Shown piece after piece: positions 1 through 6,897 of a stretch of 20,125 bases of DNA. A model generated the notes under the pieces. It did not search any database, was not told the origin of the DNA, and was given only the letters and a program-made list of their open reading frames with translations. The number at the start of each line of letters is the position of its first letter. The first letter of the stretch is position 1. This DNA comes from a bacterium (lineage in GTDB: Bacteria > Chloroflexota > Dormibacteria > UBA8260 > Bog-877), in assembly GCA_021817185.1 (NCBI GenBank), contig JAKAVU010000011.1:1-20125 (forward strand). Reading direction: 5' to 3'. The position numbers were made by a program, and so were the translations under genes.

Positions 1-734
1 AGGTGGCGGGCCTCGTCCCTGAGCTCCTCCGCCGGGTTGGATCCCTCGCGGAAGCCGACCACCACGTGGTGGGGGAGGTCCCAGATGCTCCAGCTGCCGC
101 CGAAGTAGGCGGGAACCAGCGCCAGCGTCCCCTGGCGCTCGCCCTCATCCATGAGCCGCCCCCAAGCCTCGTTCCTGCGCCGGAGCTGGGAGACCACCTC
201 GGCAGCCTTCTCCAGCGGCTCACCCCTCTCCAGCCGGTGGCGCAGGTTCCGGCCCGCCGCCAGCACCTGCGGCAGCCCCCGGGCCTCCCACTCCGGCGCC
301 AGTGGCCGCCAGATCGCCTGCAGTAGCTCGCCGTAGCGGCGGCGGATGGCCGCATCGCGACCCAGCCTCTCCAGCCGCTCCGTGATCCGTCGGCGGTCGT
401 CCGCGGGCTCCGAGCGGAGGCTGACCCCCGCCAAGTCCGTGACCTGAGGGAGATCGGGGAGCAACCCGTCCAGTCGCTCTGAGAAGAGCTCCCCGGAAAG
501 GTCGGCCAGGACCACCATCTCGGCGACCCCTCCGGCGGCATCGTCCTGCCAGAAGCCGCGCAGCTCATCGGCCAGCTGCCGCGCCCGATCCGCACCGAGC
601 GCGGCCAGACGGCGGTCCTCGTCTGGGGCACGGGTTAGGAGCAGATGGCCCAGCCAGAGTAGCTCCAGGGGGGCGGATGGCCGAACCTCGGGGATCGGCT
701 GAACCGGCTCCTCGCCAGGGTCCACTGGGGGCAT
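1..734 (-). CDS. Possible ArsR-type transcriptional regulator, N-terminal part only
   Basis: The reverse strand is open from the ATG at 734 to the window edge, giving about 244 residues without a stop; the 3' end lies outside. The protein starts MPPVDPGEEPVQ and continues with a SAPLELLWLGHLLL segment. It is rich in Arg, Glu and Leu helices, and near residue 210-230 it has an aromatic stretch with FGGSWSIWDLP. No membrane segment is visible. The SAPLELLW opening and overall style recall the long effector domains that precede a C-terminal winged helix in some ArsR-family regulators of Actinomycetota and Chloroflexota. The DNA-binding domain would lie beyond the edge, so the assignment is inference. 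The ATG lies about 9 bases from a TATAGT element, suggesting a leaderless transcript. The gene is divergent from the small gene at 819. Confidence 0.45.
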   Translation of the reverse strand, partial: MPPVDPGEEPVQPIPEVRPSAPLELLWLGHLLLTRAPDEDRRLAALGADRARQLADELRGFWQDDAAGGVAEMVVLADLSGELFSERLDGLLPDLPQVTDLAGVSLRSEPADDRRRITERLERLGRDAAIRRRYGELLQAIWRPLAPEWEARGLPQVLAAGRNLRHRLERGEPLEKAAEVVSQLRRRNEAWGRLMDEGERQGTLALVPAYFGGSWSIWDLPHHVVVGFREGSNPAEELRDEARH

Positions 735-743
735 AGCCAGGCG

Positions 744-811
744 ACTATATCACGGCGGCCGCAATCCTCACTGCTGTAAGGGTTGACAAGGGATAGCGCG
801 ATATGTTTATA
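744..811. promoter_or_regulatory. Divergent promoters giving near-leaderless starts on both sides
   Basis: On the plus strand TTGACA (783-788) is followed after 17 bases by TTTATA (806-811), and the ATG of the small gene comes 7 bases later at 819. The expected transcription start is therefore at the start codon itself. On the minus strand TATAGT (749-744) lies 9 bases before the ATG at 734; its -35 is weak. An imperfect dyad, ATAT-GTTT-ATAT flanked by GC, overlaps the plus -10 at about 797-815 and could be an operator. The elements are seen; the start points are inferred. Confidence 0.55.
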
Positions 812-818
812 TAGCTGC

Positions 819-986
819 ATGATCAACCTGTTTGCGGCGAGGCTCGAGGTGGAGCGGCGGCAGCACGAGGCGTTGGAGTGGGCGCGGGAGGCTCGGACCG
901 TGAAGGAGGCGAGGCGCCGCGGCTCGGCGCGACCGGCTCCGTCGCCGTCGCGCCGGCCGGTATCCGGTGAGGTGCCCGCCCACTGA
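819..986 (+). CDS. Small basic protein of unknown function, apparently leaderless
   Basis: The ORF encodes 55 residues starting MINLFAARLEVERRQHEALE. The first 35 residues form one charged helix rich in Arg, Glu and Ala; the rest is a Pro/Ser/Arg/Ala tail ending in PVSGEVPAH. There is no signal peptide and no domain I can name. I chose the ATG at 819 because it sits directly after a near-consensus promoter whose predicted transcription start coincides with the codon, and because no Shine-Dalgarno sequence precedes it. Longer readings of this frame begin inside the promoter. Small Arg/Glu-rich single-helix proteins from leaderless transcripts are common in high-GC bacteria, but their functions are mostly unknown. 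It could be a DNA- or RNA-binding peptide; that is only a guess. Confidence 0.5.
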   Translation: MINLFAARLEVERRQHEALEWAREARTVKEARRRGSARPAPSPSRRPVSGEVPAH

Positions 987-1300
987 TCGGCCACGGGCTA
1001 CCCTCCATCCGTGCCGGGCGGGCCGGAGCGCCTGGCGGGGCTGGTGCTGGCCAGGGCTTTTTTCCCGGCGCAGGCTGCCGCGCTCCTGCCGGTGGCGGTC
1101 GGCGGGCTGGGGGCGACAGCCGTCATCTGGCAGGGCTCTCCCGGAGCCTACCCGGCGCTCCTCTGGACCCTCCGAGTGCGGGTGAAGGGGCGAGCCCGGG
1201 CTGACCGCTCCCCTCCGGCCCGGGGAGCGCACATCGTCCCGTGGCTTTGGTGGGGCTACAATCGGCACGCCCGGGTCGGGCCGAGGAAGGAGGGTAGCTC
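987..1300. other. Intergenic region without a convincing gene
   Basis: An open plus frame from 1011 has a hydrophobic start, but it runs on without a stop into the wrong frame of the acyl-CoA dehydrogenase, so I do not call it. A TACAAT box at 1257-1262, about 40 bases before the next start codon, may be the -10 of that gene; the matching -35 is poor. An AAGGAGG Shine-Dalgarno lies at 1287-1293. Confidence 0.4.
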
Positions 1301-2440
1301 TTGGCGGTGCAAGCGGAGGTCGAGGGACTGGCGGTCGCCGAGGCCGTGCGGGAGCTGGCCCGGGAGCGGATCGAGCCGCGAGCGGCTGAGATCGACCGGA
1401 CTGCCGAGTACCCCTGGGACGTGGTCGACCTCTTCCGGAGCCACGACGTCTACGCGGTCGCATTCCCCCCCGAGTACGGGGGGGTGTCAGGCTCCGCCCT
1501 CACCCTGGCGATGGTCGTGGAGGAGGTGGCCAAAGTGTGCGCCACCTCCTCGTTGCTGCTGGCGGTGCAGGCCCTCGGGGGCTATCCCATCCTGCTGGGC
1601 GGTAGCGAGGCCCAGCGCCGGGAGTTCCTTCCCAGGCTCGCCTCGGGCGAGCTGATCTCCGCCTACGCCCTCTCTGAAGCGGACGCCGGCAGCGACCCCG
1701 CGGGGATGCGCACTCGGGCCCGCCGAGACGGGCAGGAGTACGTCCTGGACGGCAGCAAGATGTGGATCACCAACGGCTCGGTGGCCGACCTGATCGTGGT
1801 CTTCGCGGTGACCGACCCGGGGCGCGGCAGCCGCGGCATCTCGGCCTTCCTGGTGGACGGGGCGAGCCCGGGGCTGGAGCGGCGGCAGATCCACGGCAAG
1901 CTGGGAATCCGGGGCAGCGACACCGCCGAGCTCACGTTCAGCGCCTGCCGGGTGCCGGCGTCCCGGCTCCTGGGGGAGGAGGGGGATGGCTTTCGCATCG
2001 CCATGGGGGTCCTGGACCGTTCGCGGCCGCAGATCGGCGCCCAGGCCCTCGGCATCGGGGCCGGGGCGCTTGAGCGCGCGGTCGCGTACGCCAAGGAGCG
2101 CCGCCAGTTCGGCCGCCCCATCGCCGAGTTCCAGGGCATCCAGTTCATGCTGGCGGACATGGCCGTGCAGCTCGAAGCCTCCCGCCAGCTGGTCCACGCC
2201 GCCTGCCGGGCCATCGACGAGAAGCAGGAGGGGGTGACCCGGCTCGCCGCCATGGCCAAGCTGATGGCCTCGGACACCGCCATGCGTGTCACCACCGACG
2301 CCGTCCAGGTGCTGGGCGGCTACGGCTATGTGAACGAGTTTCCCCTGGAGCGGATGATGCGCGACGCCAAGATCACCCAGATCTACGAGGGCACCAACCA
2401 GATCCAGCGGGTGGTGATCGCCAAGCAACTACTCAGCTGA
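1301..2440 (+). CDS. Acyl-CoA dehydrogenase
   Basis: This 379-residue flavoprotein has the usual family length. It would oxidise an acyl-CoA to the trans-2-enoyl-CoA, passing electrons to electron-transfer flavoprotein in the cytoplasm. Visible landmarks are an N-terminal helical domain, the FAD/substrate-binding signature YALSEADAGSDP (about residue 125-136), the middle beta-domain with KMWITNGSVAD, the C-terminal helical domain with KERRQFGRPIAEFQGIQFM, and the catalytic Glu363 in QIYEGTNQIQ near the end. The TTG start at 1301 is preferred because AAGGAGG ends 7 bases before it; a GTG at 1307 is the alternative. No fatty-acid oxidation partner is adjacent, so the chain-length or branched-chain substrate cannot be told. 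The gene appears monocistronic and ends before a hairpin shared with the convergent gene. Confidence 0.93.
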   Translation: MAVQAEVEGLAVAEAVRELARERIEPRAAEIDRTAEYPWDVVDLFRSHDVYAVAFPPEYGGVSGSALTLAMVVEEVAKVCATSSLLLAVQALGGYPILLGGSEAQRREFLPRLASGELISAYALSEADAGSDPAGMRTRARRDGQEYVLDGSKMWITNGSVADLIVVFAVTDPGRGSRGISAFLVDGASPGLERRQIHGKLGIRGSDTAELTFSACRVPASRLLGEEGDGFRIAMGVLDRSRPQIGAQALGIGAGALERAVAYAKERRQFGRPIAEFQGIQFMLADMAVQLEASRQLVHAACRAIDEKQEGVTRLAAMAKLMASDTAMRVTTDAVQVLGGYGYVNEFPLERMMRDAKITQIYEGTNQIQRVVIAKQLLS

Positions 2441-2470
2441 TCTCTACCGGCCTAGAACCAGATCCAGCGG
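2396..2470. repeat. 15-bp direct repeat spaced exactly 60 bp, at the end of the dehydrogenase gene
   Basis: AACCAGATCCAGCGG occurs at 2396-2410, inside the conserved NQIQR codons, and again at 2456-2470 after the stop codon. The copies are identical and 60 bases (20 codons) apart. The bases after them differ. This may be a relic of a small tandem duplication at the gene end. Confidence 0.8.
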
Positions 2471-2490
2471 CCGCTGGCCGCACAAGGACC

Positions 2491-2525
2491 GTGGTTAGCC
2501 CGGGCCGTGCGCCCGGGCTGACCAC
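2491..2525. terminator. Strong hairpin between convergent genes, likely bidirectional terminator
   Basis: Arms of 15 bases at 2491-2505 and 2511-2525 pair with one G-T wobble around a CGTGC loop. The stem contains AGCCCGGGC. No T-run follows on either strand, so it would be a non-canonical terminator or mRNA end stabiliser. It sits 50 bases after the dehydrogenase stop and 8 bases beyond the stop of the minus-strand secreted protein. Confidence 0.65.
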
Positions 2526-2533
2526 CGACTTCG

Positions 2534-3058
2534 TTACCGCCGACCCGTCAGTTTGGGAGCAACTTCCCCGTCCACGGGCAAAGTGAACGAGGTACCGACA
2601 TGGATGGGCGGGTTGGACACGAGCGCGTCGGTGACGGTGAGCTTCACGCTCGTGGCTGGTTCATATCCGGATGACATCGGTGAGAAGTTGACGACACTGT
2701 CGACCGTCTCAAGCCCGCCGATGATGTTGATGCCGTCCATCGTGAGGATGCCGCCGCTCACTGCCCAGCCCGACACGTCCCCGGCGGAATGAGCGGCAGC
2801 ATCGGTTGCGTGACCGCCGCCGAGGTGGATGCAGTCGGTCTCCTGATAGTTGCCAGTTTGGTCGGCGCCAAGCTCCGCCCAGATCCAGAATCCTTCCCCG
2901 GGGACGTTGGAAGAAAGCTCTACCTGATATGTCGCCCCGGCACCGTATCCGGAGCCGCTCGTAGAGGCGGCCACCCCAGGGGTCACCATGAAGAGCGCCG
3001 CCCCGATCGCCAGCGCCCCCACCGCAAGACCCGAAGTCATCCGTCCGAACCCGAGCAT
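2534..3058 (-). CDS. Secreted protein of unknown function
   Basis: The gene encodes 174 residues. The N-terminus (MLGFGRMTSGLAVGALAIG and the following hydrophobic residues to about 28) is a typical Sec signal peptide with a likely cut after a VAA motif near residue 31. The mature part is about 144 residues, rich in Gly, Ser, Thr and Val with little charge, which suggests an extracellular beta-sheet protein. Two Cys are not obvious; only one is seen, in ETDCIHLGGGHATD. A good Shine-Dalgarno (GGGGAGGA, 3071-3064) lies 5 bases before the ATG. I recognise no family. Its neighbours do not suggest a role, and it seems to be a single-gene unit ending at the shared hairpin. Confidence 0.75.
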   Translation of the reverse strand: MLGFGRMTSGLAVGALAIGAALFMVTPGVAASTSGSGYGAGATYQVELSSNVPGEGFWIWAELGADQTGNYQETDCIHLGGGHATDAAAHSAGDVSGWAVSGGILTMDGINIIGGLETVDSVVNFSPMSSGYEPATSVKLTVTDALVSNPPIHVGTSFTLPVDGEVAPKLTGRR

Positions 3059-3542
3059 GGTCGTCCTCCCCGAACCGGTCCCGTAGTGGCTGATGGCTGC
3101 ACTTCAGACGGGACAACTGCCAAGACCCTAGGTCCCGCTCACGTCTCTTGCCAGACGATCGCGCCCCCTCCCGTGAGGGCCACTGTGCCACCACACGCCG
3201 ACCCCCGCTGTCAAGGGGCGCTTCGAGTCTCCAACCTCAAGGCCGAGCGCTCCCAGGTGCGGGCCCACCGGGCCCGCGCCGACGCCCCCTGCCATGCCCT
3301 CGGGGCCCTTCCATGCCCCGGAACCTCGGGGTGCCACCCGCCGCCGACCTTCGGCTCCGCGCCGCAAGCCTGCTCAGCGGCTCCGCTACCCAACCGAACC
3401 TCGCCCAGGCGGATTGGGAACCGATGTCGGTCTCAGAGCCGTGGGGGTGAGCCTCTGCTCCCGCGCTGGACTCCGTCCACCCCCGTGGCTCGCTTACCGG
3501 CCCCAGGAATCTCGATGATCGGAGGAAGGCGGAGGCTGGGTG
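3059..3542. other. Intergenic region, nothing recognised
   Basis: This 480-bp GC-rich stretch separates the secreted-protein gene from the TetR gene. Several overlapping open frames exist on both strands, but their translations are Pro/Arg/Ala-rich, lack ribosome sites and show no family motifs. Short GC inverted repeats such as GGGCCCACCGGGCCC near 3260 are present. I see no tRNA or mobile-element ends. Confidence 0.5.
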
Positions 3543-4160
3543 CTACCAGCCGGCCAGGGTGGCCCTGACCAGGGCTTGCGCCATCCACGCGAGGAGCTCG
3601 ATCGCTTGGTGGCGTGGCAGTTCGGCCATGTCGGTGGTCCAGACGACGGCGTCGGATCCGAAGAGTGGGATGAGCGCGGCCGCGAGACGTTCGCGCGCGT
3701 CAGCCTGGATGTCGCTTGGCAAACCCTCCAGCAGGGCGGCGATCCAGCGGCCACGATTGGTCAGGCCACGCCGGCGGAGCAGGTTATTCCGCTCGGGTCC
3801 CAGCGAGAGGCGGAGCATCGTACGAAGCTCGGCCTCGTGATCGAAGGCCCACTCCGCCGTCACCCGCACCAACTCTGAAGCCCGCGCCCCGAGCTCGCCG
3901 GGCACGGTGGCTGTGGGCGGCGCCCAGTCGACATCGGCCAGCGGGTCGTCGGCAAGCGACATAGTCGCATGCAGAACCACGGCATCGTTGGTGGGGAAGT
4001 AGCGGTATGCCGTCGCCCGTGACACGCCGGCCAGTTCGGCCGCCGCCGGCACCGTCAGCGGACGCCCGGTGCGCACCAACTCCCGGGCTGCCTCCCTCAG
4101 GAGACGAAAGGTGCGCTCTCTCGGACCTTTAGGCGCCCGACTCTCCGGTGAGCTCTGCAT
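3543..4160 (-). CDS. TetR/AcrR-family transcriptional repressor
   Basis: This 205-residue protein has the normal TetR length. The N-terminal helix-turn-helix is clear: RTFRLLREAARELVRTG, then TVPAAAELAGVSRATAYRYF, the family recognition helix with the Tyr-Arg-Tyr-Phe ending (about residues 38-57). The rest is the all-helical ligand-binding and dimer domain, whose ligand cannot be predicted. The gene is divergent from the VOC/luciferase/cupin operon. The intergenic DNA carries a palindrome at the operon's transcription start, so the likely role is repression of that operon, and perhaps of itself, relieved by a small molecule. Confidence 0.9.
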   Translation of the reverse strand: MQSSPESRAPKGPRERTFRLLREAARELVRTGRPLTVPAAAELAGVSRATAYRYFPTNDAVVLHATMSLADDPLADVDWAPPTATVPGELGARASELVRVTAEWAFDHEAELRTMLRLSLGPERNNLLRRRGLTNRGRWIAALLEGLPSDIQADARERLAAALIPLFGSDAVVWTTDMAELPRHQAIELLAWMAQALVRATLAGW

Positions 4161-4170
4161 AACCGCCTCC

Positions 4171-4232
4171 TTGACAAGACCGATGGACGGCTCTATGATA
4201 CGGCAAGTCTCGCGGTGAGACTCACAGTCTCA
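4171..4232 (+). promoter_or_regulatory. Near-consensus promoter with palindromic operator (likely TetR target)
   Basis: TTGACA (4171-4176), 17 bases, then TATGAT (4194-4199) form an almost perfect sigma-70-type promoter for the VOC operon. From the expected start point onward lies AGTCTC (4206-4211), then TGAGACTCACAGTCTCA (4216-4232), a perfect 7-3-7 palindrome. The AGTCTC half-site also pairs with GAGACT at 4217-4222. Thus three half-sites overlap the start of transcription, an ideal place for repression by the divergent TetR protein. The sites are seen; the regulator match is inferred. Confidence 0.75.
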
Positions 4233-4269
4233 TCCGCCAAGGAGGTCGCCAGCCACGGAGGAGGACACC

Positions 4270-4719
4270 ATGACAGCCCAGGCCGAGACATTCCAAGCCA
4301 CCCAGGACCCCCCGGGGGTGACGAGCATCCAGCACGTGGGCCTCACGGTCCGCGACATCTCCGCCAGCGAGGCTTGGTATATGCGGGTCGTGGGCCTCGT
4401 CCGAGCGTTCGTCGAGCCGCACAGTGGCGGGGACGGGCACACGGTCGTCATGACCCGTCCCGGCACCGCGCTGTTCATGGGCCTTGACCACCACCCTGCC
4501 GCGGACCAGACACGGTTTAGCGAGCTGCGCACCGGCCTCGACCACCTGGCACTCCAGGTCGGTAGCAGGGACGAGATTGACAAGTGGATCATCCACCTAG
4601 ACAGCATGGGCGTGGAGCGGGGTCCCCTGTTCGAGGCTACAGAACCGGCGCCTCGTGCACAGGTCACCTTCCGCGACCCGGACGGCATCCCGATCGAGCT
4701 GTTCTGGCTCGGAGCCTGA
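4270..4719 (+). CDS. VOC-family (glyoxalase/dioxygenase-fold) protein
   Basis: The 149-residue protein has one vicinal-oxygen-chelate domain built from two beta-alpha-beta-beta-beta modules. Module 1 opens with SIQHVGLTVRDI (His22), module 2 with GLDHLALQV (His92), and the C-terminal metal ligand Glu143 lies in DPDGIPIELFWL. These are the expected metal-binding positions. The family includes lyases, dioxygenases, epimerases and resistance proteins, so the reaction is unknown. The ATG follows GGAGGAGG by 5 bases. It is the first gene of a three-gene operon under a strong promoter with a likely TetR operator; the next gene starts 1 base after its stop. Together with the cupin this suggests a small oxygenase or detoxification unit induced by a substrate. 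Confidence 0.88.
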   Translation: MTAQAETFQATQDPPGVTSIQHVGLTVRDISASEAWYMRVVGLVRAFVEPHSGGDGHTVVMTRPGTALFMGLDHHPAADQTRFSELRTGLDHLALQVGSRDEIDKWIIHLDSMGVERGPLFEATEPAPRAQVTFRDPDGIPIELFWLGA

Positions 4720-4720
4720 C

Positions 4721-5206
4721 ATGGACAGAGAACCACAGCTACCGCTCAGGGCCGGCCCACGGCCGCGCACCACGTGCGAGCTTCCCCACTCCCAACTCGA
4801 CCAGCAGCCAGAAGACAGCCGGCACGTCGACGACATCCTCGCCGAGGCATCGAGCTGGCCGTCCGTGCTCGCAGGCCCATCGGCGATCGCCGGGGAGGGG
4901 GCCCGCGCACTGATGTTGGACGCCGGCGCCGCAGCGAGGCCGAGGGAGGCGTTCATAGTCGGCCAAGAGTTCTGCCACGCGCACGCGCACGGTGACTTCA
5001 GCCTCCACGCCGCCTTGCCGTTCCCGCTGGCCGCCGCCGCCGAGCGCTCCGGATGGGCCGAACCCCACCCCCTGGCCTCCTCGGGCGCGGCGCCTGCGAC
5101 CATCGTCATGCTCTACGCACCCCGAGACCACGCCGAGCAGGAGGTGGTGCGTGCACTGGTCCGCGCATCCTACGAGTACGCCCTCAGTCAACTAGCCGCG
5201 GTGTAG
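4721..5206 (+). CDS. Luciferase-domain (DUF5519-like) protein
   Basis: I place the start at the ATG at 4721, one base after the VOC stop, giving 161 residues; longer readings overlap the VOC gene. The C-terminal 90 residues match the family once named 'luciferase domain' (PF17648 as I recall it): a FIVGQEFCHAHAHGDFSLH strand with clustered His, then ERSGWAEPHPL, ATIVMLYAPRD and a final helix VRALVRASYEYA. Members are small cytoplasmic proteins of unknown biochemical activity and are not bacterial luciferases. The first 60 residues are variable and polar. Coupling to the VOC gene suggests joint function. No signal peptide or membrane helix is seen. Confidence 0.75.
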   Translation: MDREPQLPLRAGPRPRTTCELPHSQLDQQPEDSRHVDDILAEASSWPSVLAGPSAIAGEGARALMLDAGAAARPREAFIVGQEFCHAHAHGDFSLHAALPFPLAAAAERSGWAEPHPLASSGAAPATIVMLYAPRDHAEQEVVRALVRASYEYALSQLAAV

Positions 5207-5246
5207 CAGCAGCTTTAGGAATGTCTAGCTGCCAAGGGAGGAAGCC

Positions 5247-5696
5247 ATGCCCATCCTTGTAGTAGGCCCCAACGACGGTGAGCAGTCCGGGGGCGGGCCG
5301 ATCCGCTGCCGCATCATCGAGGACGGCACCCACACCCAGCATCGGCTCGGGGTCATCGAGGCGGTGGTCCCGCCGAGCCCGGCCAGCCCGCCTCAGCATC
5401 TTCACCGGGAGCACGACGAGTCCTTCATTGTGACCGAAGGTAAACTCAGATTCACCTCCGGAGCCGACAGTGTCGATGTCGAAGCCGGATCGTGCGTCAC
5501 CGTCCCTGCGGGGACAGCCCACACCTTCGGCAACCCTTTCGGCCAAGTAGCCAAGTTCATCTGCACGCTCACGCCCGACCTCTATGTCGAGTACTTTCGT
5601 GATCTGGGCAAGCTGCCCGTCAATGACCAGGGGCTGCTCGACCCCGCCGACATCGGCCGGACGATGTCGGCCTATGCCACCGAAGTACTCCGGTAA
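5247..5696 (+). CDS. Cupin-domain protein
   Basis: The 149-residue single-domain cupin has both motifs. Motif 1 (residues 51-65) holds His51, His53, Glu58 and Gly65 within QHLHREHDESFIVTEG; motif 2 has His92 in VPAGTAHTFGNP. A 2-His/Glu + His metal site is therefore intact. Such proteins are dioxygenases, isomerases or metal-dependent binding proteins; this one cannot be narrowed further. A GGGAGGAAG Shine-Dalgarno precedes the ATG. It is the third gene of the TetR-controlled operon, 40 bases after the luciferase-domain gene. With the VOC protein it points to an oxygenase-type or small-molecule detoxification pathway, by inference only. Confidence 0.88.
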   Translation: MPILVVGPNDGEQSGGGPIRCRIIEDGTHTQHRLGVIEAVVPPSPASPPQHLHREHDESFIVTEGKLRFTSGADSVDVEAGSCVTVPAGTAHTFGNPFGQVAKFICTLTPDLYVEYFRDLGKLPVNDQGLLDPADIGRTMSAYATEVLR

Positions 5697-5736
5697 CTCG
5701 GAGTCACTAGCCACTCCCTACCGATAGGAGGCGCCG

Positions 5737-5787
5737 ATGGTGGACCTTGCTGCGCAGCGGACTGAGGCACAGGAGCCGCGTCCCTAA
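5737..5787 (+). other. 16-codon mini-ORF with good ribosome site (possible truncated operon gene)
   Basis: ATAGGAGGC (5724-5732) precedes an ATG at 5737 that opens MVDLAAQRTEAQEPRP and stops at TAA 5785-5787. The spacing after the cupin (40 bases) matches that of the preceding operon genes. This may be the intact start of a fourth gene whose body has been lost, or a tiny peptide. Confidence 0.3.
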
Positions 5788-5830
5788 GCGCGGGGAGGTC
5801 CACCGGGCGCTGCGGTGAGTCCCGGCCCCG

Positions 5831-5853
5831 GCCTCCGCTGTCCGGACGGAGGC
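5831..5853. terminator. GC hairpin downstream of the cupin operon
   Basis: GCCTCCG (5831-5837) pairs with CGGAGGC (5847-5853) around a 9-base loop that itself contains TCCGGA. It lies 135 bases after the cupin stop. There is no T-run, so terminator function is only a suggestion. Confidence 0.3.
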
Positions 5854-6030
5854 GCCCGCCGCCCTCCGCAACCGACAGGGACCCGCGGGCCGTCGTTCTC
5901 GGCGGAGGGGCCTCGCTCGTATCGCCCCGAGGAGGGGGTAAGCGGGCTCTCGTCGGCCTCGGTGCCGGTCCCCGCAGCCCGCGTTCCATGTCGGGCCTAG
6001 GGCCGCAGCCCGGCAGGTGCGAGGGGCAAC

Positions 6031-6058
6031 GGCAGGGGGGAGCCGCTCCCCCTATGCC
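6031..6058. repeat. Strong GC hairpin of unknown role
   Basis: GGGGGAG (6036-6042) and CTCCCCC (6046-6052) form a perfect 7-bp stem with a CCG loop, extended by outer GGCA (6031-6034) and TGCC (6055-6058). No T-run follows. It may be a terminator or an RNA-end structure in the otherwise empty region. Confidence 0.35.
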
Positions 6059-6897
6059 AGACGCAGTCACTCAAAGCGTGTCGCTTGCTGCCGTCCTCGG
6101 GGTCACCAAGAGCCACTTTCGACCGACCCAGAGCACTGCCCTCTTGCGCGCGCCTGAGAATCAGGCAGATGCCGGCTCGCCCGTTCCCCACGACGTGTGC
6201 CGTTCAGGATCGAAGGCGCCCTGACATAGGAATCTGAACCCCCGCCGACCTTCAGCTGGGGACACTGGCCAGGCCCCGCCAGGATCGGCGAGAGCGGCTA
6301 CCGGCCCGGATCGTGCAGGTCCCGGCCGTATTGACAACCTCAGTGCGAAGAGGCAAGCTCGGCCTCGGGACTGGACGCCGCTGCGTCTCACCGGGTTGCG
6401 GGTCGCGGTGACGCCGTGGGCCCACCTGGTGCCACCTCGCGAGCAGACGGGAGTTTGGGGCATGGCCGAATCGGTTCCAAAGGAACGCAGTACCCGGTAC
6501 CAGCCAGTGGTCTCCGCCGTCCACCCTGCCTGGGCGAGCGCGGGCCTTGGCCGTGGCCACGGCTTCCTCTCCATCACGGCGTCGCCGCATCCCGGTCTTG
6601 GAGATGTGGCCCCGGGGTCCACCACCGGGCTGCCCAAGGTCCACGTCGATTACCTCGTCCCCTCCCCCAGGGCGGTGGGAATCCAATGAGGGACTTATGC
6701 CGGGCTGACCGCGACGAGCTTGCGCTGGAGATGGGCGTGGCCCGCCCGGCACCAGTGATAGCTTCTCGGAGCGGGCCATCGGGCCGTACGCGGGGCGGGC
6801 TGAATGGGACCATGGATGTCAGCAAGTAGGTCGGCGAGCGTGGAATCGCCGGGACGGCAGCCCGGCGTGGACGCCACCGCCATCAGGGGGAAAGAAG

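Larger units (their letters stand above)
5788..6897. other. 1.1-kb region without a convincing gene
   Basis: Frames in this stretch give Pro/Arg/Gly-rich translations without motifs or ribosome sites. A plus frame at about 6396-6689 (97 residues) and a long minus frame at 6252-6779 exist, but neither resembles a protein I know. Two hairpins are listed separately. No tRNA, inverted terminal repeats or transposase motifs were seen. It may be decayed gene material after the cupin operon. Confidence 0.45.

Noticed and set aside
1011..1655. 214-residue plus-strand ORF with a hydrophobic start.
   Set aside because: It runs far into the acyl-CoA dehydrogenase gene in a wrong frame, has no ribosome site, and turns Arg/Ser/Pro-rich.
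6252..6779. 175-residue minus-strand ORF in the empty region.
   Set aside because: Composition is Arg/Pro/Gly-rich with no motif or ribosome site, and overlapping frames look equally good.
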